64,000 bases of DNA from Leucocoprinus leucothites (taxonomy: Eukaryota > Basidiomycota > Agaricomycetes > Agaricales > Agaricaceae). Location of the stretch: positions 2,232,001 to 2,296,000 of the forward strand of contig JAACJO010000007.1 of the NCBI GenBank assembly GCA_013368445.1, given 5' to 3'. This document shows positions 34,114-45,762 of this stretch, piece by piece (position 1 is the stretch's first letter; the number at the start of each line of letters is the position of its first letter). Below the pieces are notes generated by a model, which had not been told where the DNA came from, ran no database searches, and saw only the letters and a list, made by a program, of their open reading frames with translations. The position numbers were made by a program, and so were the translations under genes.

Positions 34114-37100
34114 TCAGGACAGGACTAGGGCTGTTGGAGCCGGTGGAGAAAACGCAAGTCTTGTGGACGGACGTGTCAAGTTGCTCTCCTGGCTCGAATA
34201 TGGGAAGCCAGTGCACCAGCAGCCACAACCAGTAGGACAGATGGGTACTTCCAGGGCGCTCCAGCAGGATATATGCGATATATGATGGCAGTGGAGACAG
34301 TTTCTTGAAAGTCCTAGAAATGCTGTCAGTTTGGTGACGGATGGCCGTGAGTACATTCATAAATCACCTTTTACGGGCAGTCGACAGATAGAACAAAGGG
34401 CCATTGTTCTAGGCATATGGCACGCATGACACTCGAGGCTCTTGTCGTGAAGAGGTGTGCCACAATGGGTACATGTTTGCACAATACCTACGGGAGCATA
34501 AGTGCCCGTAGCTCGCTGGAAGAAAAAAGAAACTCACCAACTTGATGATGCAACCCCTTGTTCGCTTCCTTGACGTGGCTCCGTTTGTTCACCGCCTTCA
34601 ACAACTGTATCCTTTTTTCGTACATTTGCCAACGGAACAGCAGCTCCGCATATACATGTACATGTGTAATAAGCTGTCTAATAAATTCATCTGTAAACAC
34701 AGGTTTTGACCTAACCGGCGTCAATATGACTTTACAAAGCATAAAAAAGGAGCGAACTCACTTAGGCTCCTCTTTGGGGGGGTCAAACACCACAAACTGT
34801 TTTTCACTAACACCACTTGCACCACTCTGACCCGAGCTTGTCCATCTCAAATTCAAAGGCGGACGCTTCGTCGCTCCGGTACCACTACCAGGTCCACTAC
34901 CAGATAGTCCGGTCTGTGTCCCAGCGGGCAAAAATGAGGCTCCAGAATTTGGACCAGAGCCACCACCACCACCACCAGACGATGTTCGGTTCGGATGGAG
35001 TGGGGGATCTGTCTCCGTCCAGGATCTCGATGTTGTCGTCACGTTTGCAGTACCTCCAGTACTCATAGTAAGCGCAGGCGTCAACGCCAACTGTGAATCT
35101 CTTCGTCTTCTATATCCAGCATTAGGGGCCACAGGCGAATCCGGAACTCTCAGCTTATCCGATCCAGAACTGATGGAATACCTATCTGAGTGTATGGGTA
35201 GGTCCGTTGGTGCAGGTAGTGTAGGATTGAATGTGTCTTGAACGAATTGTCTACCGGTGTTGAAGATGCTCGTCCAAGAACCACGGGAGGATGTAGATGA
35301 GGAAAGTGAAGGTGCAAGCGCAGGTCCAATAGGTGATGGCGGTAGTCGACCAAGCGCAGGTGAAGTGGGCTGTTGATTGAGTCCTTGGGCGATAGTGAAA
35401 ACATCGAATGCATTTGATTTCGGGCTCAGAATGGATGATGGAAGTACATTGATGGATGGACGTTGAAAGTTCTGAGGCCGGGGAGGTGGTGGACCAGCAA
35501 TCGTAGAATATGGCGTCTGTAGAATCAAGACAGCCAACATAGCCAACATCTGCAGGTCCTTGTTCTTTGCGAAATCTTCATATCTACACGACCAATCAAT
35601 ACGGGAAGTCTCCAAAGGAATATACGGCTTACATCTTCAGGAACACCAACCTTGCCACTTTTTCACACTCGACGCTCATCCACTTTCCCAGAGAATTCAT
35701 ATTCTGCAACAACGCCTCCAAAGTCCTCCACACCCTTTCATGATCATATCTCCTACACTCCCCTGCCACGGCAGCGTTCTTCTCACACACACCCGCCAAC
35801 GTATTCGCCTCAAACACGTACCCAGCAGCAACCTTCTTATCTGGTCCGTCCAACCAATTGATGTTCGACGCGTACATCATACTTCTACGCACTTGAATAA
35901 CAGCAACTTGATTGTTGGCTGCTTGACCACCTTGAGATAATGGTTGCTGTGCACCATCCCCTGTTATTCCCCCTTTTGCTTCAGCTTGTCGATCTCGATG
36001 CTGAGAGAGTGTTAAGAGATCTGTCATGATACGTCCCATATCCTCGCCTTTCTGTCTTCGAGGATCAGGTGCGTACGATCGATCGACAGCAGCAAGTGTT
36101 AACCGCTTCACGGCGTCAGAAAGAAGCGCCGGGTAAGAAAACATTTGGGTTTGTGATGTGTCAACCTGTTCTCGTTTTTGGTGGTCATCGTCATCTACTG
36201 GCCCAACAGACTGCTGAGTCGATGATGGTCGTTTTTGTGGAGTTGAATCGGCCGTCTTTCCACCTCTAACATTCTGCATAACAAGTCGCAGAGGTGCACG
36301 GAAGAAGCATATCAGTTCACCTAAGCCACCAAATTAGTATCCTCATCACATCCCTAATCAGGTAAAAACAGCGTACCGTTCGGCCCAAACGCGCCCTGTG
36401 TGGTCCTAGGCTCTGCCAAATTCTTATGGTTCCTCAAAAGCGAAACCGTCACCTCCTTCCCCTTCCCACCAATTTGTCTACCTCCTCCCACACCCGCACC
36501 TCTACCCACATCATCAGCAGGCCCAACATCCTCATCCGAACTCTCCCCATCCATGGCAAACGATTGTCTACTCAACTCTTCCTCTTCCCCTCCAAACAAT
36601 AAAAACTTCAAACAACTCTCTAAACATGGTCGTTTCCGTTCTCTTATCGCTTTAAGGCGTTTGAGCATGAATGCGCGATTTTTCATTGAGACAAGAGGAC
36701 TGCGTTCGAGGTCAATCGTGGGTGTGCCTTCGGGACCTGGGAAGGAAGGGTATTCCCGCGGGAAGGTGAATGTAATCCGGATGAAGACGCTGGAGCGTTC
36801 GCCCCATGGTCCGTGGAGGCCGAGTGTACAAGTACGTTTTTTAGCTAGGTCATGCTGGTGGGTAAAGGGTTGGGTTATTCTGTGGCAGACAAACCAATAT
36901 GACGAGATATGAGCGTACCTTTTCAAGTTTGATCTTCGACGACGCCAACTTGGTCAACACAGAAGTAATCCTACCAAACAACAGACCATCAGCATCAAAT
37001 CCTCACTCTATTTGTAGACCAACCAAAACTCACTCATCTTGTAGAAGCTGATTCTGACTCTCAGCAACCTCCTTCTCCGACACCAAAATCCCGCGACTCT

Positions 37101-40100
37101 TGCTCACACTCCTTCTCGTTCTACTCCCATCCTGACTCTTACTCTGCCCTCCCTGTTGCTGTCGTGCCTGCTGTCCCATGCTCTTGCCCATACCCACACC
37201 CATTCCCCTCCCCCTCGTCCGACTCTGACTTTCCCTCCTGCTTAACCCCGAAGGAGCCCGTTGCTCATGCTGGATCTGCTGCTCCTCTCCAAGAACAAGC
37301 TCTTTAGCACCAACACCACCTTCAATACCCTCCGGCTCCTGCTCCAGCCCTTGTGTCTGCATCTGCCTAGCCAAATCCAACCCACTCGCGACTCTTGAGC
37401 CCGAACCTGAGACACTATTATTCCTCCTACTGCTACTATTATTCCCGCTCGCTGTATCAGCACCCGAACTACTCTCCCTCGTATTCCTCCCACCGACTTT
37501 CACATTCGATAACCACGTGAACGCATCCATCCGGGCTACACTTTTACCCCCTATATTACCACGGGACATTGTCCATCCTCTACCGCGTTCTTTGTCTTGG
37601 TTGTTGAGGTTGTTGGCGGTGGTGGTGGCGGTATGATTGGTGGGAGTGTTGGATGAGACGAGGGGGATGGGTTTGGTTAGTGTAGCGGCGTGGTGGGGGA
37701 GTGAGAGGCCGGAGGTCGGTGAGCCGATAGTAGCGGATGTAGACATGGACGGCTGCAAATCCGCTCCGGGAGTAGTACCACTTCGAGAGCCGTACATCGT
37801 CTCCAGCACGCTAGCCCTCGCAGCACTCCCAAAATGTGGTTGCATTACCGGATTGTTGCTCGTCGGTACCCCGTCATCCCACCGCCACTCGTATGCACAT
37901 GCACGTTTGAAGCTGTATGCGCACGACTAAGCGCAGGTCTATTGGGCGGCAGTGGTGCTCTAACTTCCGCCAAAATAGGACGATTGCCAATCGGGTTGGA
38001 TAAAGCAGGGGTTGTAGCTTGTGTTTCGGGTGGGTTGCGGTATGTGATGATTTGATTTTGTAGACGCGATTTGGAGAGGCGGGAGCGTCCGCGAGAGGTA
38101 GGATCGGAGGAAGAGGGCGTGTGTCCAACTTTCTATCGCGAGATGGTTTGTTAGGTTTTGTTAAGGTAAAAAAGAGAAGAACTGGGCTACCTGCAGAGTT
38201 TCGGTGTCAACTGGCCAGAATCGGAGTGTTCGGTCTTTTGACCAGGTAATGAGCTGGAACTCATCTAGAATCAAGTTGAGTGTACGCCCTTGATTGACAC
38301 TGGCGACGAAAAACGACATACCAGGTCCACCTTTCCTCCAAACAAATTCCTTAACCACATCCGTATGTCCTTCAAACACCTCAACAGGCCCCACCTCACC
38401 CGCCTCCCCATCACCACCAGCATTATCATTCTTCACATGGGCGTACATCTCCAACGACGTCTCCCCTCTCTGTGGCAAACTCAATATTCCCTGACCGAAA
38501 GGTAAATTCAAGGCTCGCCAGACTGGGTATGTAGTTTTGATAATGGATTTCGGCTGTGGTTTTGTGTCATCTACGGTGGTTGAAGGAAACAGATCGGCAA
38601 TATCCCATGTTTTGATTGTTTTGCCGAGAGAGCAAGTGACGAGTTCGTTTCTGTTTGAGTGGGACCAGTCAATACCGTATATTTTGGCGTCGTGTGCTTT
38701 GATGTGCGAGATGGGTATCGAGCCTTTCTGTAATGGAGAGAGATGAGAAAATATAGGCGTGAGGAGGGCAGGAGCGTACCCGTCTATCCCAAATGAGGAC
38801 TTCGTTTGCATGCGAGGAAGCAAGAATGTTACCGTCCTTGCGATTCCATTTGACTTGCGTCCCACCAGCTAGAAAAGAGTCACCAACTCAAAATGGAGTC
38901 TCGTAAAGAAAGAAAGAAACGCGGAATAATCACCCTTAAATGCAGAGAAGCCTAAACCAAATACTAATCAGACCAACCAACACTATCAATAGATAGCGCT
39001 CACCGAACATCGGCCTATCGGGGGGTTGCCTCAAGTCCCAAGCATAGACCCATGAGTCAATCCCAGTGCTTGCAACAATGTCACATTCAGTCGTGTGCCA
39101 GTTTATATCTGTGATGGCACGGTAATGTGATTTGAGGATATGTGCGATGGATGTTTTGCCAACGAGAAGAAGGTCCCAAATGAGACTATCGTTTTATCAA
39201 TGTACAATGTCAGAGTTCCAGAGTTGAAAAAGCCGAGAATACAGTACGCACAGTTTTTCGCTGGACGTGGAAACGATAAATCGGTCGCGTTGAGGGTGTG
39301 GATTCCATTGGACATCTGCTACGTCCCATGTACCACCTTGTGGGAGGAAGCGTGGTACTTCGAGGGGAGATTCGAGGTCAAGAATGAATAGACCGCGACG
39401 ACTAATAGTCAAGGTGAACCGTTAGCGACAGACTGTGTGTATGAGTGATTGAACGCACGCAGCAAGGACAACGTCGCGCGAAGACGGGCTAATGCTCATC
39501 TAGGTTCATCGTTAGTACACCAAGAGATATATTGCAGAGCACCAAACTCACATTCCCCACAGCATCGCCCACCAGGCCCTTCATATCAATCTGCAGACTC
39601 CTTCGCAAATTCGACCCATCCTCGGGCGATGAAGGCTCAACAGACGCCTCTGGCAGATCCCTGAAATTCTCCTTTTCCGCAAACACATCCGCCGAAATGA
39701 TTCTCTTCCTCGGCCGCTCAATATTCTCAGACGGTAACGCAGAGCCACCGAAAACTGACCCACGCCTAAGCGTATTCACTGGCCCCTGTCCTGGTACATT
39801 GGAATTGAAGTTGAAATTGAAGTTACTATTCGGCGAATTGGGATTCCGCTCCAAAGGGGAAAAGGAGCTGATATCCTCTACGCGGCGTTTCCTCGACGGT
39901 CGGTACGAGCTAGACATGAAGAGCGTGTCACGGTCGTAGTCTCTACTTTCAGGTAAGGAGGGCGTCCATGACGGACGACGAGTATTGAGATAATTTGTCG
40001 ATGGAGGGAGAAAGCCCCACGGTGCCAGTGACTGTGGTCTGATAGTGTCGTCACGCGAATCCTGCTCCCCGAAAAATCCGGACTTGCCAGCAGAAGTTGG

Positions 40101-40118
40101 GGGCGTGAACCGCCGCAT
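34114..40118 (-). CDS. WDR59/Mtc5 homologue (SEACAT/GATOR2 subunit)
   Basis: Large scaffold protein of the vacuolar SEACAT (GATOR2) complex that controls TORC1 by amino-acid status. Domains in order: a Ser/Pro-rich N-terminus (start 40118, MRRFTPPTS), then a WD40 propeller over many short exons. Its motifs include GTWDVADVQWNPHP, ITDINWH, STGIDSWVYAWDLRQP, GTQVKWNRKDGNILASSH, AHDAKIYGIDWSH, TYPVWRALNLPFGQGILSLP, VFEGHTDVVKEFVW and LITWSKDRTLRFWPVD. A long disordered linker (37.0-38.1 kb) precedes an RWD domain (SSVFIRITFTFPREYP, near 36780). After further linkers come the alpha-solenoid part (YAELLFRWQMYEKRIQLLKA) and a C-terminal RING-like zinc domain: CTHCGTPLHDKSLECHAC, CSICRLPVKG, NCLHCHHISHISCW and CPTGCGCWC. 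The stop is at 34114. All hallmark parts are present, so the gene is taken as intact. Confidence 0.9.
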
Positions 40119-40677
40119 TGCGTCAGGCAAATTCTTCCTCGTACAGGCGCTTATAAACTGGATGAGGGTGCAAAGCAAGATTTGCGTAAACTCCGGCTAT
40201 TCAACTGAGCTCGACTGAATGGGGTCGGGCCTGGTTAGGCTTTCAGGGCAGATGTCACAGTGCGTGATCAGACCCGCAAGCTAAGTTGTATGTAGCTGAT
40301 ACCCTTGTCGCTCCCTTTCACAGGCATGAAACGGCCTTGACTCTGTATTTCTTCTTCGATTATTCCTGGAAATTTAAGCGCTTTCCAACCACGTTCGGGT
40401 AGGCTGCCTTGCTCCAGCAGCTAAACCAATAAATAGAATATAAATCTATTAAAAATGACCGAAAGACATTGCGAATGAAGATGCGGTAATGGTGTTGTAC
40501 ATTGATTGCGTTGTAAATTGATGATAGCCATACATAGTGCGTGTAATTGTACAATGCTGTTGCAGAATGATCATGTCCGAGTGATTGCAGTGAGATGAGG
40601 AAATGATGAGTAGCAACAAGGTTGGTTCCGATGAGTGAGCGTTCAGGTGATAGAATGTCCCTGTGGGTATACCTCAG
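40119..40677. other. Intergenic, no gene seen
   Basis: Upstream region of the WDR59 homologue and 3' flank of the first NACHT gene. It forms the border between conserved genes and the accessory cluster. Confidence 0.5.
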
Positions 40678-42822
40678 TTAGCGAAAATACATCCAGCATA
40701 ATCGAGACGTGCGTACGAGAATGAGATGGCGGAAATAGTGGAAAATGCGATGTTTAGGGCATGGGACAAAGACAAGATGATCTTTGTTTATACTTCCCCA
40801 ACAGTAGGCCTTGCCGGATCCGTGTCCAAGTGTATAAGAATATTCCATCTCAGCGTCCGCGGGCATGTTAATACGGTCAATAAACAAAGAGAACCGGTTT
40901 CTGCCTCTAAAGGAGCGGATGACTTTTGGGCGAAAAGCAATAGGAATCTAGTAGCGAGTGGTTAGAAAGAGATAGGAGATCAACTATACCCTCCTAGACT
41001 CACGTTCTGCAGAAACCGTTCCATGTCCATGAAAACTCGGGTGGGCTCGCCAAGGAGGCATATATTTGCGAAAGGGTATTCCATCAACGCGGTCAATAAG
41101 TGATCACTCCCAGCGCGAAACGGCACCGGCTCCTGGCAAAGCCTAAAGAATGCCGAAACAAAATTTTCGTAGGTATCTCCAGGAACAAAGTTATCCAGCG
41201 GTATAGGTTCCGTTTCAGTGCTAATTGACAGAGAGGTGATTTGAGAGTCTACATGAGCGTACAGGTTAGAAGAAACTCTGGTAATTATTGATCCGGGGGA
41301 ACCCTTACAGTCAATTTGCCCCAGATTCTCCTGTGCCTGCACAAGGCGCCCAAACATCTTCTGCCGTAAAGCTTCTGCACATGACCAAAGGCATAAATCC
41401 TTAGATCGGCTGGAATCTTGCATAAACTCCATGAACGTGGGATGATAAAAGCTGATTCTGAGGCCATTGCCATCCGGGTTGTTCGAGACGTACAAAACGG
41501 GGAGGAGAGCTTGGCAGACAATGTTGAATTCCCGCTCAGAGATATTGAGGAACTGAATGATTGTGTTGGAGTATACACCTGCATGAGGAAGAACTGAAAT
41601 GGCTAGGAGAATTTTCTGAGCCCTTCTAAGTGTCGGGAGAGGCATGTTCCTCAGAAAAGCGGTGTAACAGTCGTCCACTCCTGGAAGGGGAAATTGATTA
41701 TTCTCCAAGATTGTCTGCAGCTGCTGATTGGGATCCAATGGGCCGCCCCCGATGAACTGGACAAGAGAAGAAGCGTAGAGAGGAAAACCACCTGACTTGT
41801 CGACCAGGATATCGACTACTCCAGGTACAAGCCATGGAGTGGCAAATCCCTGCCGTTCTCCAACTTCGTTCAAGCTGTCCGAAAGGAATGTCGAGATCAT
41901 GGGATCAAGGTCTCGTGAGATCGTGAGCTCGAGGGATTGACAGGGAGATACGCTGAATAGGCTCCGTAAATGAGGTTCATCGCGTGTGAAGAACACCCAG
42001 AGGAAAGGTGTTGATTTCTTCTGTACGGATTCTACGATCAAGCTGATAATATCCCGCTGGGCGCGTATATCTCTGCAACGATCGATTCCATCGATGATGA
42101 TGACCCGTTGTGCAATCTCCTTCCCCTGTACTGCGAGCGTCTGTGAAGGAGCGACGAGTAGGTTAAAAAATTGTTGTGGCAGCGCCTCACTGAGGAGCGC
42201 AGGGTTGTGGCGTATCCTAGTTCCCACTGCCTGACCGAATTCTGCGTCGACCGTCGAGATATGATATGCAATTGTCGGAAGAACTTTGCTGTGGCATAGT
42301 TCTTCTGACATCAGACACCGACAAGAGGGAAATACAGCAGAAGCCAGCTTTCCTTCGCGGTCCAGTGCCTCAGCAAAGGACTGCGCGTTGGCGGATTTGC
42401 CAACACCCACAGGGCCATATATAGAAATGAGGCCCGGGGGACGCAGATGAGGGTCCAAGGCGCTCTCCACGAGGATTTTGGTATCAGGGGCAAACTCCCC
42501 ATTGTGACATCGTGGGGCACGATGCCGTGCAGACGAGTAGAGAGATATTGATGGGTCTGAGGAATTATAAAGAAGATGAAGCCCTGCAAATTCGAAGTCA
42601 GACGCAGCTCAAGTCTATGTATCAGTTAGGGGTACCTTCAACTCCAGCATCCTTTGACTGAGGAATTCCTCGAGTAGCGGGAGCTGGATCGCAAACGATA
42701 TTTTGCACGCCAATATTTGTGATTATTCTTGAAGCATCGGTGAAGACGGGTTGGTCCAGAATGCAGTGAGATAAGGAAGGGAGAGACGTACTGCCGCTGG
42801 AGCTCAGAGGACAGCAGGCCAT
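40678..42822 (-). CDS. NACHT-type NTPase, NLR-like (cluster gene A)
   Basis: STAND-class NTPase typical of Agaricomycete NLR-like proteins. The short N-terminal exon starts at 42822 (MACCPLSSSG). Its end, KDAGVE, splices to GLHLLYNSSDPSISLYS, leading to the family leader SARHRAPRCHNGEF. Walker A is GPVGVGKSANAQS. Walker B reads VIIIDGIDRCRD: the usual DGLDEC has Arg in place of the second acidic residue, so hydrolysis may be impaired. A sensor-like WVFFTRDEP follows, then a helical region with FYHPTFMEFMQDSSRSKDL, conserved in all NACHT genes here. The last exon (from about 40924) carries the C-terminal module YTLGHGSGKAYCWG...VPCPK. No WD40, ankyrin or TPR repeats are present. The likely role is self/non-self or stress sensing, by family analogy only. 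Confidence 0.75.
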
Positions 42823-43393
42823 GAACGCTTGAAGCAATCAACAAATTAAGCGCCCTGCGCACGGCTTTGAGAGAAGTAAGGATCCTGGGAAATCATAGCC
42901 TCTTGATCACTATTAGTTACGGGAGCACCTGGTAAACAGTGAGCGCTTGAGCCATTGCTGGAAGTTATCACGGCTCTGAAGCCACAGAAACTGTTGGGCG
43001 CACGTCAAGCCTCTTTGCGAGATGGATCCACAACGATGTATCTCCTTAGTAAGTCAAAAGTATATCTTCAGATCAATACATACAAGAACCGACAAAACTT
43101 GAAAATCATTCGAGGGTATACATTACAAATACATGGAGCTAGCAGATCGTAAAGTTAAGACAGTTTAGAATACGAGGGTGCGATAAAGCAAGGCAGGACA
43201 AGTAGAGTCTTTGAAGCTTGGGTATGTCGAGTAACCTAGTCTTCAAAATGGCGAGAGATAGAAAGAAAACTCCTACAATCATGGAGTCCATTTGTATTAC
43301 TGGTCTAATAGAAGTTGGTTATTCTTTATAGTGCGGAAATGGGGTTATCCTTTCAATTTGTCGGATAGCTGTTTCTCCAAGAGGAGCGTGAAA
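42823..43393. other. Intergenic between NACHT genes A and B
   Basis: About 0.57 kb with promoter of gene A and 3' flank of gene B; no other gene seen. Confidence 0.5.
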
Positions 43394-45386
43394 TCAATCA
43401 GATGGGAAACTAGAAAATTCAGAGAGCATACCATGGCGTTTCACATAATCCAGGAGTCGGTACTTTGGGCACGGGACAATCCAAAAGTAATCAGAGCCTT
43501 CATTGCCCCAACAAAAAGCTTTTCGGGAACCACTTCCCAGAATATAAGAGAAATCTTCATTGGCAGCCGGCGGTTTGTACATTTCGTCGAACCGCGAGGT
43601 GAAGCTCTTTGTATAATGACGAACGATCGAATTTTGGAATTTCACAGGAATCTACAGAATCTTGAGTGTGAATGATGAAGGAGGCCGACCACTGGACCTA
43701 CACTCTGCAGGAAATTTTCGATGTCCGTCCTCACGACAATGTGGTTCCAAAACAGGCCCAACGTTGAGTAATCAAATCTTGTTAGTGATGCGATAACAGG
43801 ATCATCTAGAGGCGCTAATTGACAGAGGTGGAAGAATGCTGTAACGCAATTTTCATGTGCCCGATACTGGTCGTAGTAATTTCTCCCTCCACGTCGCCAC
43901 GTAATAAGGAAGGAGTCAACAGAAGCATCTGATTACATTGTCAGCGGTGATTATCCGGTCGATGAGGGGAGGCGTACGAGTAGGATTACGAAGATTTTGC
44001 AAATCCTCCAGCTGCTGCAAAAGTTTGCCGCGGAGTGTCAAGACACAAGCTGGCTGCAAGCAGAACTCCTGAGACCTTTGAGGGTCCTCCAGAAATTCCA
44101 GAAATGACGGATGATGGAAGAAAACTTCTGGCCCTGTAAACGTCGGTACGATAGTTACGACAGAGCGGAGGGATTGAAGGGATTCCCGGAATTGAGATTC
44201 AGATAGATGAAGTAAGTTGGCAATGGAGTGAGCGCTGTTTCCGATTCTAGGTAGCGTCGTCGCTAGTAGAAGTTCGAGGGCGGTAAGAAGCTCATTTCTT
44301 GACAATCGCTCCAAGATGAGCGTGTAAAGGCAGTCCAAGGGTGTGAAGATAGAATTGGAATAGGATAAGTCTGGGTTTTGTTTCAAATCCAAGACGGCTC
44401 TAAACAGCTTCTCGGGCCCATCGGAGGGGTGTTGTTCTATAAAACTGATCGCGACTGACGCAAAGATGAAGTGCCCGTATGATAGGTCAACCAGGGAGGA
44501 AATAGCTTCCTGTGGTGGCCAGGGCGACACCGAAGGGGCGTAATGTTGCTTAATGATATGTAGCTTGTCGATGAGGAAACGTTCAATGTCAGCACGAGCT
44601 TCGTGGGAAGTGGGAACATCCATGTACAAGCATAATGGGGCAATGGTTGAAGAGGAAAATACATCAATAAGGTGTTGTTCGGGACGACTGGCTAGGGCCC
44701 AAAGGAGGGGAGTGGTTGCATCACGAATAGAAGATGCAATGATCTTGACAATTTCAATCTGGTCTCCCGGAGCTCGACATTCGTCCAGTCCATCGACGAT
44801 AACGACTAGTGGATTGTGTGAACCAGCGAGCTCCCGAAACGGATGGACAATGATCTCTTCAAATTGTCTGAATAGCGGTTTTGCGATGATGGTCGGATCG
44901 TGACGAATCCTCCGATCAAGTGCGTGGCCGAAAGAAGTATCAGTTAGAGCAAGCTGGTAAGCAATTGTAGGGAAAAGTTTGTAGGGATCGTCGGTGTGAT
45001 TTGGTCTAGAGAAAAAATAGGTGGCACCAAGCTTATCCCCAAGCTCTTCAGCAACGGTTTGAGCAATGGCAGACTTCCCGACACCTGGAGGTCCCTTGAG
45101 CCATAACAACTGATTGGCTCCACTAGCAGCCCATCGCGCGAGATGTGCACGCTGTAAAGGACGGGTGCCTGGGTGACAACGAGGCGGTGGGTGACGAGCT
45201 GAGGAATCATGAAAGGATTTGGGGCTAGATGCTCTCAGCAATGCTTTCAAACCTAACACGAGGATGGTCAACTACAGACATTAGCCTAGGCTGAGGACGG
45301 TGCTGACCTGTTTGCTCCTCGTCCATGGACTCGGAAATTTTCTCTTCAAATGGATAGCCCTCTGCCGGATCGTCATCTCTGAGCAT
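43394..45386 (-). CDS. NACHT-type NTPase, NLR-like (cluster gene B)
   Basis: STAND NTPase with intact motifs. The start at 45386 gives MLRDDDPAEGYPFEEKISES, which splices at MDEEQT into GLKALLRASSPKSFHDSSA and RHPPPRCHPGTR, the leader common to Agaricomycete NACHT proteins. Walker A is GPPGVGKSAIAQT, Walker B is VVIVDGLDECR and the sensor is ALASRPEQH. A helical region with FFHHPSFLEFLEDPQRSQEF follows. The main exon runs to DN near 43941, is joined to YRAHENCVTAFFHLCQ and then, after FLQS, to the last exon (IPVKFQNSIVRHYTK) with the C-terminal module YILGSGSRKAFCWG and IVPCPKYRLLDYV (stop 43394). An alternative reading of the upstream frame as a transmembrane segment was rejected. It resembles gene A and pseudogene D more than E. 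Confidence 0.8.
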
Positions 45387-45762
45387 AGAGAAACTGCAGG
45401 AATGGGAGCGAGGAGTACAGTGATTAAGACTAGACTGACCAAGGCGGTGCCGTCACCAATTGTCACAATGCCCATAGTAAGCGCCCATGGTGGAATCAGA
45501 TCATCAGAAGTGTGGTGACAGTACATAAGCACACTCTCATCCCCTCTCAACTTGCTTGGCCTTTTGCTTCATCCTGGCCAAGTCGCGGTGCGGTGTGAAT
45601 TCACGCATTCCTCAGAGCACGGGCTATCCAAATGGTGGGATCGGCAAGGACTTTCAGGGCAGATGATGCATTGCAATCATGTGCGCTTGTATCGTGCTGC
45701 GCGGGCGTGATAGCTATTATTGATAAATGTCCCCAAAGTAGCTACCTCTCACTACAGTGACC
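45387..45762. other. Divergent intergenic region
   Basis: Shared upstream region of NACHT gene B (minus) and S10 copy 1 (plus); no gene seen. Confidence 0.4.

Noticed and set aside
45387..45550. Transmembrane segment upstream of NACHT gene B (VSLVLITVLLAPIPAVSL frame)
   Set aside because: The frame does not join the NACHT exon. The frame starting at 45386 (MLRDDDPAEG) joins cleanly to GLKALLRASS.
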